Source of the DNA: Dyadobacter soli
GTDB lineage: Bacteria > Bacteroidota > Bacteroidia > Cytophagales > Spirosomataceae
Direction: 5' to 3'
Assembly (NCBI RefSeq): GCF_900101885.1
Contig: NZ_FNAN01000007.1
Coordinates: 354,896-418,895 of the forward strand
DNA length: 64,000 nucleotides
Made by a program: the position numbers and the translations under genes. The notes below the pieces were generated by a model, which had not been told where the DNA came from, ran no database searches, and worked only from the letters and a program-made list of their open reading frames with translations. Below, one piece after another: positions 7,871 to 18,100 of the stretch. How positions within the stretch are numbered: position 1 is the stretch's first letter; each line of letters begins with the position of its first letter.

Positions 7871-10800
7871 TTAGAAGGAAATGTTGAGCCCGGCGATGAA
7901 AGTTTTCAGCAATGGGCCATTGTCGCCCGGCTGTCTGCTGCCGCCGCCGAATTCGGGGTCCCAGCCTTTCCAGCTCGTCGCGGTCGCGAGGTTTTTCCCA
8001 CTCACATATACTTGCAGCGAGCTTATTTTCACAGGCTTCAACAGTTTTTCAGGAATGTTGTAGGACAATGAAACATCTTGCAGACGGGCAAAGCTGCGGC
8101 TTTCGTAGAAACCATAGCCCAGCGGATTGCGGTAGTTGATCCTCGGCCGCGTGTCGATCGGGTTCGTCGGCGTCCAATAGGGCAAGTTCAGGAAATTGGC
8201 CTGGTCGTAAAAATTCGTCCCCGGGTTCAGCATATCCATTCTGCTGTATCCTCCCTGACGGATATTGAACGCGACAGACAAGCTCAGTCCCTTGTAGCTC
8301 CACACATTGGTAATGCCCAGATTGAACTTCGGCTGCGCATTGCTGATTACCGTGCGGTCCTGCGGGGTGATCTTTCCGTCGGGCACGCCGTCCGGACCAC
8401 TGATGTCCTTGAAGCGGATATCGCCCGGCTTCGCGCCCGGAATCAGGCTCAGATCGTCGCCCTCCTGGAAAATACCGTCGAAAACGTAATCGTAGTTACT
8501 CAAAAGCGGGTGTCCGATAAACCAGCCGCTGGCAATGTCGTCGTCCTCGCGGCCGTCGTTGTTCACGTCGCGGCCGGTCAGTTTCACAATTTTATTCCGG
8601 TTAAATGAAAATGCAATGCTGGTATTCCAGGCAAATCCGCCGCGCTGGATATTGGTACTTTTCAGGTCGATCTCCAAACCGCGGTTTCTGGTCTGGCCTA
8701 CGTTCCGCAGAAACTCTTCAAATCCGTTGGTATTGGGAATGGCCTGTTCCAAAAGCAGGTCGTACGTCCGCGTCCAGTAGTAGTTGACCGACGCGCTGAT
8801 GCGGCTGTTGAATGCCTGCACATCCGCCCCGATGTTGGTGCTTTCGGAAGTTTCCCAACCCAGATTCGGATTGGCGAGGCTGCTGGGGCTTAGCCCTACC
8901 GAGGTAGAACCGCCATCCCCGAACACATAATTCTTTTGTTCCACCTGGCTCAGTGAGGAATATTCATCCACGCCGCGGTTGCCGTTCCGGCCCCAGGATG
9001 CCCTTATTTTCAGGAAGTTAATCTCTTTCAAATCCCGCATAAATGCTTCCTCGGTCATATTCCAGCTCAAAGCAGCCGCCGGGAACACGCCGAACTTGTT
9101 GCCTGCCCCGAAGGCCGAAAACCCGTCCCGGCGCACGCTCACAGTAGCCAGGTACTTGCCTGCGATGGAATACCCCAGCCGCGCCATACTCGAAAGCTGG
9201 CGGTTTTTGACGGCCCCCGCATCGATATTGAACCCCTCCCCGATTTCCAATGCATTGTAACCCAATGCATCATTGAAAATATTCTGACTGGAAAGCGACG
9301 AAAACTCGGTTTTCTGCTCATAGGCGCCATAAAGCAAAGTCACGTCGAGGCTCTGGCGGGATGTGATCTGCTGTTTGTAGCTGATGATGTTTTCAACCGT
9401 GATATTCTGCTTTTCGCCGTGCCGCTTCGAACCCGAGCCGAGCCGGTTCAGGGGTTCGTACGACGGGTTGAATTTGAATTCTTTGGAATCGGTGCGGGTG
9501 TAGGCGGCGTTGAGCTTGTAGGAAAGGCCTTTCCAGATGTGTACATCGGCAAAACCGTTGGCGAACAATGCATTGGTGACCGATTTCCGCTCGTTCAGCA
9601 CATTGCCGAGCAGCGGGTTGGCGACCAGCCCGATATCCTGCGGCAGCGGACGGGGCGATTTTCCGTCGGCCAGAAACAAGCTGGCATAGGGGCTCAGGTA
9701 GGTCGTCGCCACCAGGTCCGCACGCACGCCCGAATCGTCGCGCGAGGTGAAGCCGGAATTGACGCCCAGTTTCAGCCAGTCGGTCGCATCCACCGACAGA
9801 TTGAGCCTGCTGGAAATCCGGCTGAAATTATCGCCCTTCACCGGTGATTTCGCTTTGAGGTAGCCGCCAGAAAAGAAGTAGCTCGTGCGATCGGTTTTGC
9901 CCGACACGCTCAGTTCGTAGTTCGACATCGGCGCCGATTGTTTGATTTCCTCGAATGGCTTGATCGACCGCCCCGCTGCAATATTTTCCAGCTCCACCGG
10001 CTGGAATGGTACTGCCCCGCCATCGGCGATTTCGGCGTCTTTCCGCGCGGCCAGGTATTGCTCCGCATTCAGGAGTTTAGGTAAAAAGGCGTAATCCGAA
10101 GCCCCGAGATAGGTATTGAATGAAAATACCGGCTTACCCGACTTGCCGCGCTTCGTAGTAACCTCGATCACGCCGTTCGCTGCCAGCGAGCCGTAAATGG
10201 CTGTCGAACTCGCATCTTTCAGTATGTCGATGGATTCAATATCGCTGGGATTGATGTCGGACAGGCTTCCACCGGCGTAGATAATACCATCCAGAACTAT
10301 GAGCGGGTCGGTGCTTGCCGAAATGGAGTTGGTACCACGGATCTTGATCCCGCCCGCCTGGCCCGGACGGCCATTGTCGGTCACCTGCACGCCTGCCGTG
10401 GTTCCCCTCAGCATCTGCGACGCGTTGGTATTGGGTTGAAGCCTCGTTTGCTCCACATTCACGCTCGCGACGGCGCCGGTGAGGTCACGTTTTTTAACAG
10501 TACCATACCCCACCACCACCACTTCCTCCAATGCTTTGGTATCGGGTTTCAATACCACATCCAGCTGCGTCCGCGCGCCGATTTCCACCTCCTGCGGCAG
10601 GTAGCCCACGAAGGAAAACACGAGAAAACGGGCTTGCTCCGGCATTTCGAGCGCGAATTTCCCGTCCACATCCGTTACGGTACCCGATTGCGTCCCCTTC
10701 ACCACCACACTCACACCCGGCAGCCCGGCACCGGCCTCGTCGGTTACCGTGCCTTCCACCCGGCGGTCCCGTGTACGTACGGGAGCGGGTATGGGGCTGA

Positions 10801-11191
10801 GCGCGGGTGCAATGCCGCCCGACTTCTGCTCCGGCTCTGCCCGTGAAAGGATAATCTGCCTTCCTGCCACCACGTAGCGCACATGAACGGGTTTGAGGAT
10901 CAGGTCGAGCACCTCGCCAAGGCTGCGGTTGTCCGCATTTAACGTAACCTGCTGCTGCACCGGCACGACCTGCGGGCTGTACGAGAACTTGATCTCCGCC
11001 TGTTTTTCGATCAGGTGCAGCACCGATTTCAAGCTTTTTTCTTGAACGGTTATGGATATACTTCGATTGAGCAGCTCCTGCCCTGCTGCACTTCGTGCCC
11101 AGGAAAGATGGATAAATCCAAGCACGAGCAGCATCGGGGCCACGGTAGTCCTCATGCATTTGAATGCATAATGTGCGGCAAGTTTTTTCAT
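7871..11191 (-). CDS. SusC/RagA TonB-linked outer-membrane transporter with STN domain
   Basis: About 1106 residues. After the signal region (MKKLAAHYAFKCM onward) comes an STN domain (SITVQEKSLKSVLHLIEK), a carboxypeptidase-regulatory-like repeat (GTVTDEAGAGLPGVSVVVKG), the motif EEVVVVGYGTVKKRDLTGAV and a plug domain (IKIRGTNSISASTDPLIVLDG, STAIYGSLAANGVIEVTTK), then a long beta-barrel ending in aromatic-rich NISF. The STN domain signals ligand arrival to the FecR protein encoded just upstream, which fits the ECF/FecR/SusC order. I chose the ATG at 11191; the longer frame begins with GTG at 11248 and prepends a proline-rich tail inconsistent with a signal peptide. Confidence 0.95.
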   Translation of the reverse strand: MKKLAAHYAFKCMRTTVAPMLLVLGFIHLSWARSAAGQELLNRSISITVQEKSLKSVLHLIEKQAEIKFSYSPQVVPVQQQVTLNADNRSLGEVLDLILKPVHVRYVVAGRQIILSRAEPEQKSGGIAPALSPIPAPVRTRDRRVEGTVTDEAGAGLPGVSVVVKGTQSGTVTDVDGKFALEMPEQARFLVFSFVGYLPQEVEIGARTQLDVVLKPDTKALEEVVVVGYGTVKKRDLTGAVASVNVEQTRLQPNTNASQMLRGTTAGVQVTDNGRPGQAGGIKIRGTNSISASTDPLIVLDGIIYAGGSLSDINPSDIESIDILKDASSTAIYGSLAANGVIEVTTKRGKSGKPVFSFNTYLGASDYAFLPKLLNAEQYLAARKDAEIADGGAVPFQPVELENIAAGRSIKPFEEIKQSAPMSNYELSVSGKTDRTSYFFSGGYLKAKSPVKGDNFSRISSRLNLSVDATDWLKLGVNSGFTSRDDSGVRADLVATTYLSPYASLFLADGKSPRPLPQDIGLVANPLLGNVLNERKSVTNALFANGFADVHIWKGLSYKLNAAYTRTDSKEFKFNPSYEPLNRLGSGSKRHGEKQNITVENIISYKQQITSRQSLDVTLLYGAYEQKTEFSSLSSQNIFNDALGYNALEIGEGFNIDAGAVKNRQLSSMARLGYSIAGKYLATVSVRRDGFSAFGAGNKFGVFPAAALSWNMTEEAFMRDLKEINFLKIRASWGRNGNRGVDEYSSLSQVEQKNYVFGDGGSTSVGLSPSSLANPNLGWETSESTNIGADVQAFNSRISASVNYYWTRTYDLLLEQAIPNTNGFEEFLRNVGQTRNRGLEIDLKSTNIQRGGFAWNTSIAFSFNRNKIVKLTGRDVNNDGREDDDIASGWFIGHPLLSNYDYVFDGIFQEGDDLSLIPGAKPGDIRFKDISGPDGVPDGKITPQDRTVISNAQPKFNLGITNVWSYKGLSLSVAFNIRQGGYSRMDMLNPGTNFYDQANFLNLPYWTPTNPIDTRPRINYRNPLGYGFYESRSFARLQDVSLSYNIPEKLLKPVKISSLQVYVSGKNLATATSWKGWDPEFGGGSRQPGDNGPLLKTFIAGLNISF

Positions 11192-11251
11192 AGGAAATAG
11201 TTTAGCTTTCCCGCCGGGTGGCGGGGGTTTGAAATAAACTGGAATCACCGG

Positions 11252-12349
11252 TTACCGGCAATCGCCGCCATGAATGACTACCTGGCCGTCGAGCTTCTGG
11301 TAATCCGCATTGATGGTCGTGCAAATGACCCGGAGTTTCTCTTCAAAAGTTTCGGTTTTAAGCGAAGCGCTGAGCTCACAATTTTTCAACTGCTCTTTGT
11401 TGTAAAGAACGGAAATGCCGTACGCCTCCTCCATGTCGCGGATCACCTGGCCTACCGGCACCGCATCGTATTCGAACGAGGGCTTCCGGGCGGCCGTACC
11501 CACCACTCTCGGCTCCGGGACGATCGACTTGCTGAATTCTTCGGATTGGCGCGAGAAAACCGCCTGCTGATTAGGAAGCAACAACAACCCACTGGCCGAC
11601 TGCGGCTTACCACTATCCACAATACCCTGATCCTTCGAAACCGACACCTGCCCGGACGACACATTCACCAGCACCTTAGCCTCCGCGTCGAACGCCCGCA
11701 CTGTAAACTGCGTGCCCAGAACGCGGGTTACCACCTCGTTGGCATACACCAGAAACGGCCGCCGAACGTCGCGGCTGACTTTAAAATCCGCCTCGCCGGA
11801 AAGGTACACTTCCCGTGAAGCAGCATCGAACGACGGTTTAAAACTGATCCTGCTCCCCGGCGCGAGCTTCACCACGGAGCTATCCGAAAGGACGATTGTC
11901 TCCACGGCATTGGTTTGATTCACGCGCTCGGTAAATGCATTACGCACGTCGGCCATGCGGGTGGTGTAGTAGCTTTGCGACCCTTGCCTGCCCAGCCACC
12001 AGTAGGCCAACAACCCGCTCAAAAGAACTACTACCGCAGCCGCGGCCCATCGCGGGTAACCAATGCGGCGCACCGGTGCCGCTTGCCGCTGGTTGGTTCC
12101 CCTGATCCTCGCCAGCAGGCCTTCGATCGCTTCTTCGGAAATGACCTTCCCGGCGTACTGGTGCAATCCCTGCCGGATGGATTCGAGCAGGTACACGGCC
12201 CTGTTCCATTCCGCCAGGTTAGGCGGGTTGCTTGCAAGCCACGCGTCCCACAGCAGCGCCGTTTCCGGAGTCGGCTCCAACTGATGGCTGACGAATTCGT
12301 CCGAGAGTAAAAAATCGGCGGCGGAACAGGTATCCAGTGAATGGTCCAA
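11252..12349 (-). CDS. FecR-family anti-sigma factor
   Basis: 365 residues. A cytoplasmic N-terminal part (DFLLSDEFVSHQL...) is followed by one membrane helix at about 105-125 (WAAAAVVVLLSGLLAYWW), the periplasmic FecR domain (VKLAPGSRISFKPSF, REVYLSGEADFKV, VLGTQFTVRAF) and a C-terminal DUF4974 domain (FEYDAVPVGQVIRDMEEAYG). FecR proteins hold the ECF sigma factor and release it when the STN domain of SusC reports ligand. The start appears to be TTG at 12349: there is no in-frame ATG before the upstream stop, and later methionines would remove the sigma-binding part. It lies between its sigma factor and susC. Confidence 0.92.
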   Translation of the reverse strand: MDHSLDTCSAADFLLSDEFVSHQLEPTPETALLWDAWLASNPPNLAEWNRAVYLLESIRQGLHQYAGKVISEEAIEGLLARIRGTNQRQAAPVRRIGYPRWAAAAVVVLLSGLLAYWWLGRQGSQSYYTTRMADVRNAFTERVNQTNAVETIVLSDSSVVKLAPGSRISFKPSFDAASREVYLSGEADFKVSRDVRRPFLVYANEVVTRVLGTQFTVRAFDAEAKVLVNVSSGQVSVSKDQGIVDSGKPQSASGLLLLPNQQAVFSRQSEEFSKSIVPEPRVVGTAARKPSFEYDAVPVGQVIRDMEEAYGISVLYNKEQLKNCELSASLKTETFEEKLRVICTTINADYQKLDGQVVIHGGDCR

Positions 12350-12408
12350 GGTACAATGCTGTTTGCTGGTTCATACATAGATGACAGAACCCTTAAATAG
12401 TACTCAGT

Positions 12409-13038
12409 TTAACCCAAAAAAATATTAAAAAAGTGAATAACCGGCAGAATGATCCAGCCGCGAAGCTTCTCCACAGCCCGGGAAACGAGGTTTTTGGCGG
12501 ATTGGGTATTCATTTGCAAAATATCGCCGATCTGGCTGTAATTCAGGTTTTCGATAAACCGCAACTTGATCGCCTCCTGCTGGCGTTGGGGTAATTTGGA
12601 GATGAGGGTCGTCAATTTTTCTTGTCGGGAGGTCGCCATATCCAGCTCTTCGAGGATTTCGAAATCTTCCGGGTCAAAAATTTCAAGATCGATTTCCGAC
12701 AACGGCGTAAATGGCCGCTCCTTCCTTTCGAGCAGGTGAACGATGCGGGTTTTCAGCGCTTTGAGCAGGTAATATTTTACGTGCACCGGCACCGAAAGGC
12801 GCTCGCGTTTGATCCACATTTCCGTGAAAACGTCGTGAATGCAGTCCATCACAAATGCGTCGGAGGCGGCTACCAGGCTCGATCCGTAACGGTACATATC
12901 CTTGATATAGAGCCGGTAAAGCTTCGTGTAGGCTTCTTCGTCGCCATCCTGAAACGCCTTCCAGAGCGCTTGTTCGGTTAATTCAGGCAATGCGGGTGGT
13001 AGGGTTAGTTGAAAAACGTCTGCATTAAGAGACGGCAC
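12409..13038 (-). CDS. ECF-type RNA polymerase sigma factor
   Basis: 209 residues. Region 2 is recognisable (EEAYTKLYRLYIKDMYRYG, MDCIHDVFTEMW) and region 4 carries a helix-turn-helix (LPQRQQEAIKLRFIENLNYSQIGDILQM...KNLVSRAVEKLRG). The start is GTG at 13038; no ATG lies between the upstream stop and region 2. The C-terminus continues with a hydrophobic tail (IILPVIHFFNIFLG). It heads the left operon and is divergent from a second ECF gene 75 bp away. Confidence 0.93.
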   Translation of the reverse strand: MPSLNADVFQLTLPPALPELTEQALWKAFQDGDEEAYTKLYRLYIKDMYRYGSSLVAASDAFVMDCIHDVFTEMWIKRERLSVPVHVKYYLLKALKTRIVHLLERKERPFTPLSEIDLEIFDPEDFEILEELDMATSRQEKLTTLISKLPQRQQEAIKLRFIENLNYSQIGDILQMNTQSAKNLVSRAVEKLRGWIILPVIHFFNIFLG

Positions 13039-13092
13039 GTCCGGCTATTTACTCTGACCTGTAACCGCGCCTGCCATGTAATTATTTTATTA

Positions 13093-13100
13093 TATATTTG
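13093..13100 (+). promoter_or_regulatory. Possible TAnnTTTG promoter -7 element
   Basis: TATATTTG fits the Bacteroidota -7 consensus and lies in the 75-bp gap between the two divergent sigma genes, reading toward the plus-strand one. No good -33 TTTG was seen at the usual spacing, and the resulting leader would be very short. Confidence 0.3.
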
Positions 13101-13113
13101 TCTTTTTACGATT

Positions 13114-13695
13114 ATGGAGAATTATCACGGATATACCGACTCGGCTTTGCTGGCGCTTATCGCGGACGACGACGAGCTGGCATTTGCGGAGGTGTATCGC
13201 CGTTACAAGGGCGTTCTTTTCCTGCACGCCCGCCGCATTCTCGGGAATGACGAGGAAGCAAAGGATGTTTTGCAGGAGCTTTTTACAGCGCTCTGGACCC
13301 GGCGCAAATCCATCGATCTTAAAACCAGCCTTCCCGCCTACCTGTACGCGGCCGTCCGCAACCGGGTCTTTGACGTTATTGCCCATCGGAAGGTGGAGGA
13401 AAAATACATCGCTTCGCTGGCGACCTTCATCGAAAAGGGCGAATATGTTACCGACCAGCAGTTGCTCGAACAGGAACTGAGCGAGCTGATCGAAAAGGAA
13501 ATTGCGGCGCTGCCACCTAAAATGCGGGAAGTTTTTGAGCTAAGCCGCAAAGAGGACCTTTCCTACAAAGAAATCGCCGATCAGCTTCATATTTCAGACA
13601 AAACCGTTAAAAAACAGGTCAATAACGCCCTTCACATCCTGCGCGAGAAGCTCGATATGGTCTTCACTTCGATCGCCTGTTTCCTCTTTTTATAA
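13114..13695 (+). CDS. ECF-type RNA polymerase sigma factor
   Basis: 193 residues from the ATG at 13114 (MENYHGYTDSALLALIAD). Region 2: ELAFAEVYRRYKGVLFLHARR and DVLQELFTALWTRR; region 4: LPPKMREVFELSRKEDLSYK with helix-turn-helix IADQLHISDKTVKKQV. I rejected the longer frame starting at 13009 because it would overlap the divergent sigma gene and the AT-rich promoter region. It heads the right-hand ECF/FecR/SusCD locus. The short hydrophobic C-terminal tail (FTSIACFLFL) is common in this subfamily. Confidence 0.93.
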   Translation: MENYHGYTDSALLALIADDDELAFAEVYRRYKGVLFLHARRILGNDEEAKDVLQELFTALWTRRKSIDLKTSLPAYLYAAVRNRVFDVIAHRKVEEKYIASLATFIEKGEYVTDQQLLEQELSELIEKEIAALPPKMREVFELSRKEDLSYKEIADQLHISDKTVKKQVNNALHILREKLDMVFTSIACFLFL

Positions 13696-13778
13696 TTTTT
13701 TTCAACTTTTTTGATATTCTTCTACTACCAACGACCGGGTTAACCGTCACTACACCATAACCAGCAAAATCTGCGGAC

Positions 13779-14963
13779 ATGGAACTGTCGAAAGCCAGGG
13801 AGTTAATTCAAAAATACAAAGACGGCACGTTGACGCCAGCCGAAAAAGCCATCCTGGAAAGCTGGTATCTCGATCTCGCGAAAGCGGAACGCACGCCCAT
13901 CGACGCCGAAACCCTGGAATCGCATTTGGACGAAGTCTGGAATGCATTACCCCTGAATAACAAGGCAGAAATAGAGCGGGGAAAAGTGCTATCGCTCTTC
14001 TGGCGTTTCGTGGCTGCGGCATCCGTAATCCTCATCCTGGGCGTGGGAACCTACTTTTTCTACACCGGGAAAAATACCGCCCCGATAGCGGAAGTCGTGC
14101 ACCCGACGGATGTAGCCCCCGGTGAAAGCAAAGCCGTGCTGACCCTGGCCGACGGAGCGGAAATAGTCCTGGATAGCATTGTAAATGGCCAGCTGGCCAG
14201 GGAAGGGAACACCAGCATTGTGAAAACAAACCCCGGCGAGATCGTCTACACACCTTCCGGCGAAAAAACCGGCGGGGATAATACATTGATTTACAACACC
14301 ATTACCACCCCAAAAGCGGGGCAATTCCAGGTAAGGTTGCCCGACGGGACGAAGGTATGGCTCAATGCGCAGTCGTCTGTCCGCTTCCCTACCGCCTTCA
14401 CCGGACCCGAACGCGTGGTGGAAATTATGGGCGAAGTATATTTCGAGGTAGCCAAAATGACGGCAGGCCAGCGCAAGGTTCCATTTAAAGTACTCGCAGG
14501 CAAGCAGTTGGTGGAAGTATTGGGTACGCGTTTCAATATTAACAGTTACCAGGACGAGGGTAAGATCAAAACCACGCTACTCGAAGGAAGCATTAAGGTG
14601 CGCGAGTCGGGTAATGCGAACGGCGGTGTTTTGCTACGGCCCGGACAGCAATCGGAACTCGCGGCCGCCGGTAAGGACCGTGCCGGCAGCAAACAGGGCT
14701 TTGACGTGAAGACCGTCAATGCAGGTGCCGTAGTAGCCTGGAAGGATGGTTTCTTCCGTTTCGATAACGTGGGATTACCCGAGCTCATGCGGCAGCTGGC
14801 GCGCTGGTACGACATGGACGTCGTGTACCGCGCCCCCGCGGGCGACCATGAGTTTGTAGGCCAGATCGAAAGAAGCGCTCCATTATCCAAAGTTTTGAAA
14901 ATACTGGAAATGGGCGATGTGCATTTCCGCGTGGAAGGCAAGACTATCGTCGTCACAGAATAA
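13779..14963 (+). CDS. FecR-family anti-sigma factor
   Basis: 394 residues. The N-terminal cytoplasmic segment (LIQKYKDGTLTPAEKAILESWY) is typical of the sigma-binding part; a membrane helix follows at about 74-94 (FVAAASVILILGVGTYFFY). The FecR domain contains RLPDGTKVWLNAQSSVRFP, VVEIMGEVYFEV and VLGTRFNINSY, and the C-terminal DUF4974 domain contains FRFDNVGLPELMRQLARWYD. It lies 83 bp behind its sigma gene and about 200 bp ahead of susC. Confidence 0.95.
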   Translation: MELSKARELIQKYKDGTLTPAEKAILESWYLDLAKAERTPIDAETLESHLDEVWNALPLNNKAEIERGKVLSLFWRFVAAASVILILGVGTYFFYTGKNTAPIAEVVHPTDVAPGESKAVLTLADGAEIVLDSIVNGQLAREGNTSIVKTNPGEIVYTPSGEKTGGDNTLIYNTITTPKAGQFQVRLPDGTKVWLNAQSSVRFPTAFTGPERVVEIMGEVYFEVAKMTAGQRKVPFKVLAGKQLVEVLGTRFNINSYQDEGKIKTTLLEGSIKVRESGNANGGVLLRPGQQSELAAAGKDRAGSKQGFDVKTVNAGAVVAWKDGFFRFDNVGLPELMRQLARWYDMDVVYRAPAGDHEFVGQIERSAPLSKVLKILEMGDVHFRVEGKTIVVTE

Positions 14964-15047
14964 CATCCATTCAACCCATTAATCACTTTAAACCCTGCTC
15001 TTATGCACATTGAATGAATCCGAAACCACGGGATTTCATAAACAAAA

Positions 15048-15076
15048 AGCCGTTTCAGATGCGACCTGAAACGGCT
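15048..15076. terminator. Perfect 11-bp hairpin, terminator-like on the minus strand
   Basis: AGCCGTTTCAG and CTGAAACGGCT pair perfectly around a seven-base loop. On the minus strand the stem runs into CTTTTTGTTT, which is the form of an intrinsic terminator; on the plus strand no T-run follows. It sits between fecR and susC, both plus-strand genes, so it would stop antisense transcription or, read on the plus strand, act as a leader hairpin. Confidence 0.55.
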
Positions 15077-15170
15077 GGTGGCCGGAATCCCAAACCTCCC
15101 TGCGCTCAGAGCGCCTGGCGGGTTGCAACTGTTGTCTAAAACATTCTCAATTCCAAACCTGGTCAAAAAT

Positions 15171-18100
15171 ATGCAAATTTTTGTACATGGGAAAACTGCG
15201 TGTATCCATATACGTTATTTCCGTAAAATATTATTGGTGATGAAATTGACGGCCTTGATACTTATGATGGTATGCCTTCATGTATCAGCATCCAGCTTTT
15301 CGCAGAAAATCAGCATGGCGGTCCGGAACAAACCGCTCGCGGCTGTTTTCGCCGATATCCAGCAGCAAACGGGTTACCAGTTCTTCTATGACAACAAGAT
15401 CGTCAAGAAGGGCAACAAGGTGACTGTCGATATCCGTTCCGGGTCCATTGTGGACGTAATGGACGCCGTGATGAAGGGGCAGCCGCTCACTTACAGCATT
15501 ATCGATAAAACGGTCGTCATCAAACGGAAAACGGAAACGGGACGGGACCCGAGGTTGGAAAGCAATGCTGAAAAGGTGGAAATGAAGGCAGGTATCAACA
15601 TGAGCCAGGGCAACCTGCCGGATAACAGGCTGGAAGCCCTCATGCTCCGCGGCCCCGGCGAGTACCGGAAGGCCGACCTGAGCATAACCGGCAAGGTAAC
15701 CGACGAAAAAGGCGAAGGCCTGCCGGGCGTGAGCGTGATCCTCAAAGGTACCCAGCGCGGCACCACTTCGGATGTCGACGGTTCGTTCAGGATCGACGTG
15801 CCCGACAACGGCTCCGTGCTCATTTTCAGCTTTGTAGGATATGTATCCAAAGAAGTGATCGCAGCCTCGCAATCGGTAATGGAGGTGAGCCTTCAGATCG
15901 ATAACAGAAGCCTGGAAGAAATCGTGGTCGTGGGCTACGGCACTGTCAAGAAGAGCGACCTGACGGGCTCGCTGTCGCAGGTCAAAGCGAAGGAACTGAC
16001 CGCATACCCGGCCACAAATGTATTGCAGGCACTTTCGGGGCGCGCCGCGGGCGTGCAGGTGTTGCAAAATAACGGCTCGCCAGGGGGCGGCATCAGCGTG
16101 CGCATCCGGGGCGCGAACTCCGTGATCGGCGGCAATGAGCCGCTGTATGTAGTGGATGGTTTTCCGATCAACGGCAGTAACCCTACGATCCTGAACAATG
16201 CGGATATCGAAAGTATGGAGATACTGAAAGACGCTTCGGCTACCGCCATTTACGGCTCCCGCGGCGCCAACGGCGTGGTGCTGATCACGACCAAACAGGG
16301 GAAGGCCGGCAAGACCCGCGTCGATTTCGAGACGAGTTACAGCATTCAGAAGCTGCGCAAAAAGCTCGATATGATGAATGCGACCGAGTATGCCACGTTC
16401 TACAACGAACAGGCGGCGAACGATAAGCTGAACCCCTATTTCACGCAGGCGGAGATCGACGCGATGGGCGAAGGCTACGACTGGCAGGACCTGATATTCA
16501 GGCAGGCGGCCATGAAGTCGACCTCGCTGAATGTGAGCGGGGGCAACGAGAAGACCAGTTTTTCGCTGTCGGGAAGCGCATTCAGCCAGGACGGGATCGT
16601 GAAGGGCAGCGATTACAACCGCTATTCCATCCGCACGAATATCAGCCATACGATCAGCAGGAAGTTCAGCGTGAACTTTTCCGGAACGCTGAGCCGGCTC
16701 ATTACCGCCCGCAAGGACAGCGAAGGCGGCGGCCGCGGGACGTCGATGATCTCCTCGGCTATTGGCGCCCCTCCTTCACTGACGCCCTACAACGAGGACG
16801 GAAGCTACCGGATACTCGCCACCGCATATCCCTTCGTAGCGACGGACCTGATCAATCCGATCAACTTCATCAATGAACAGCGTAACCGTACAAAAGCCAA
16901 CGTGGCCCTGCTGAATGCAGCCCTGATTTTCAAGCCCATCGAGGACATTACAATTAAAATCGCCGGTGGAATGGAGAGCCGCGACGACCGCGCGGATAGC
17001 TACACGACAACGAAATTCGTCCGGTCGAGCGGGTCGGCGTCGGTCAGTACCGGCCAGTTTACGAGTTTCCTCAGCGAAAACACCGTCAGCTACAACAAGA
17101 CCATCGCCGATAAGCACAGTATCTCGGCCGTTGCCGGGTTTACCTATCAGGACTTCACATCGACATCCCTTTCCGCTGGCGGGGTGGGCTTCCTCAGCAA
17201 TGCGACCGAAACCTACGACCTTGGGTCTGCTGCCACGCCCGGCATCCCCTCTTCCGGGTATTCCAAATCCGTACTCCTCTCCTACCTGGCGAGATTGAAC
17301 TACGCATTCGACAGCAAGTACCTGGCTACCGTCAGTTTCCGGCGCGACGGTTCCTCCAAGTACAGCGAGGGCGATAAATGGGGCTATTTCCCATCGGCGG
17401 CGCTCGCGTGGCGTATTTCCAATGAAGCCTTTTTGAAAAACAGCACGGTTATCTCCGATCTTAAAGCCCGCGCAAGCTGGGGACTTACCGGCAGCCAGGC
17501 TATCAATGCCTATGCCACGCTCAACCAGCTCAATGCAGATAAGACCACATTCGGCGACGCACTTTACAGTACTTATACGCCCGGGACGAAACTGCCGGGC
17601 AACCTGAAATGGGAGACTACCGAGCAAAAAGATTTCGGGATAGACCTCGGTTTGTTCAAAAACAGGCTTATCCTGACAGCCGATTATTATATCAAAAACA
17701 CCCGCGACCTGCTCAACACCGTGACGCTCCCTTCTTCCCTGGGATACACGACGACGACCCGCAATGTGGGTGAGGTGCAGAACAAAGGCTTCGAACTGGG
17801 ACTGGACGGCCGCATTCTGACAGGCGAATTCAAGTGGGACATGAATGCGAATATCTCCCTGAACCGCAATAAGGTGGTAAAACTCAATGACGGACAGGAT
17901 ATTCTCACCGGGAGCGTCAACGTGGTGGTGATCAACGACGTTACCAGCATTCTGCGCGAAGGAAGGCCTATCGGGCAGTTCTGGGGCTATATGGAGGATG
18001 GTTACGACGAGAAAGGGAAGATCAAATACCAGGATACCGACGGTGACGGCAGCATTACCATCAGGGACAAAACCTATATCGGCAACCCCAATCCGAATTT

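Noticed and set aside
11192..11248. N-terminal extension of the left SusC from a GTG
   Set aside because: It adds a proline-rich stretch ahead of a clear signal-type N-terminus starting at the ATG at 11191.
13009..13113. N-terminal extension of the plus-strand ECF sigma factor
   Set aside because: It would overlap the divergent sigma gene and translate the AT-rich promoter region; the ATG at 13114 begins the normal sigma N-terminus.
15285..16649. Long minus-strand open frame of 454 codons inside susC
   Set aside because: It is antisense to conserved SusC plug and STN coding sequence; long antisense frames are common in GC-rich genes of this type.
16776..17627. 283-codon minus-strand frame inside susC
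   Set aside because: Antisense shadow of the beta-barrel coding region with no recognisable features.
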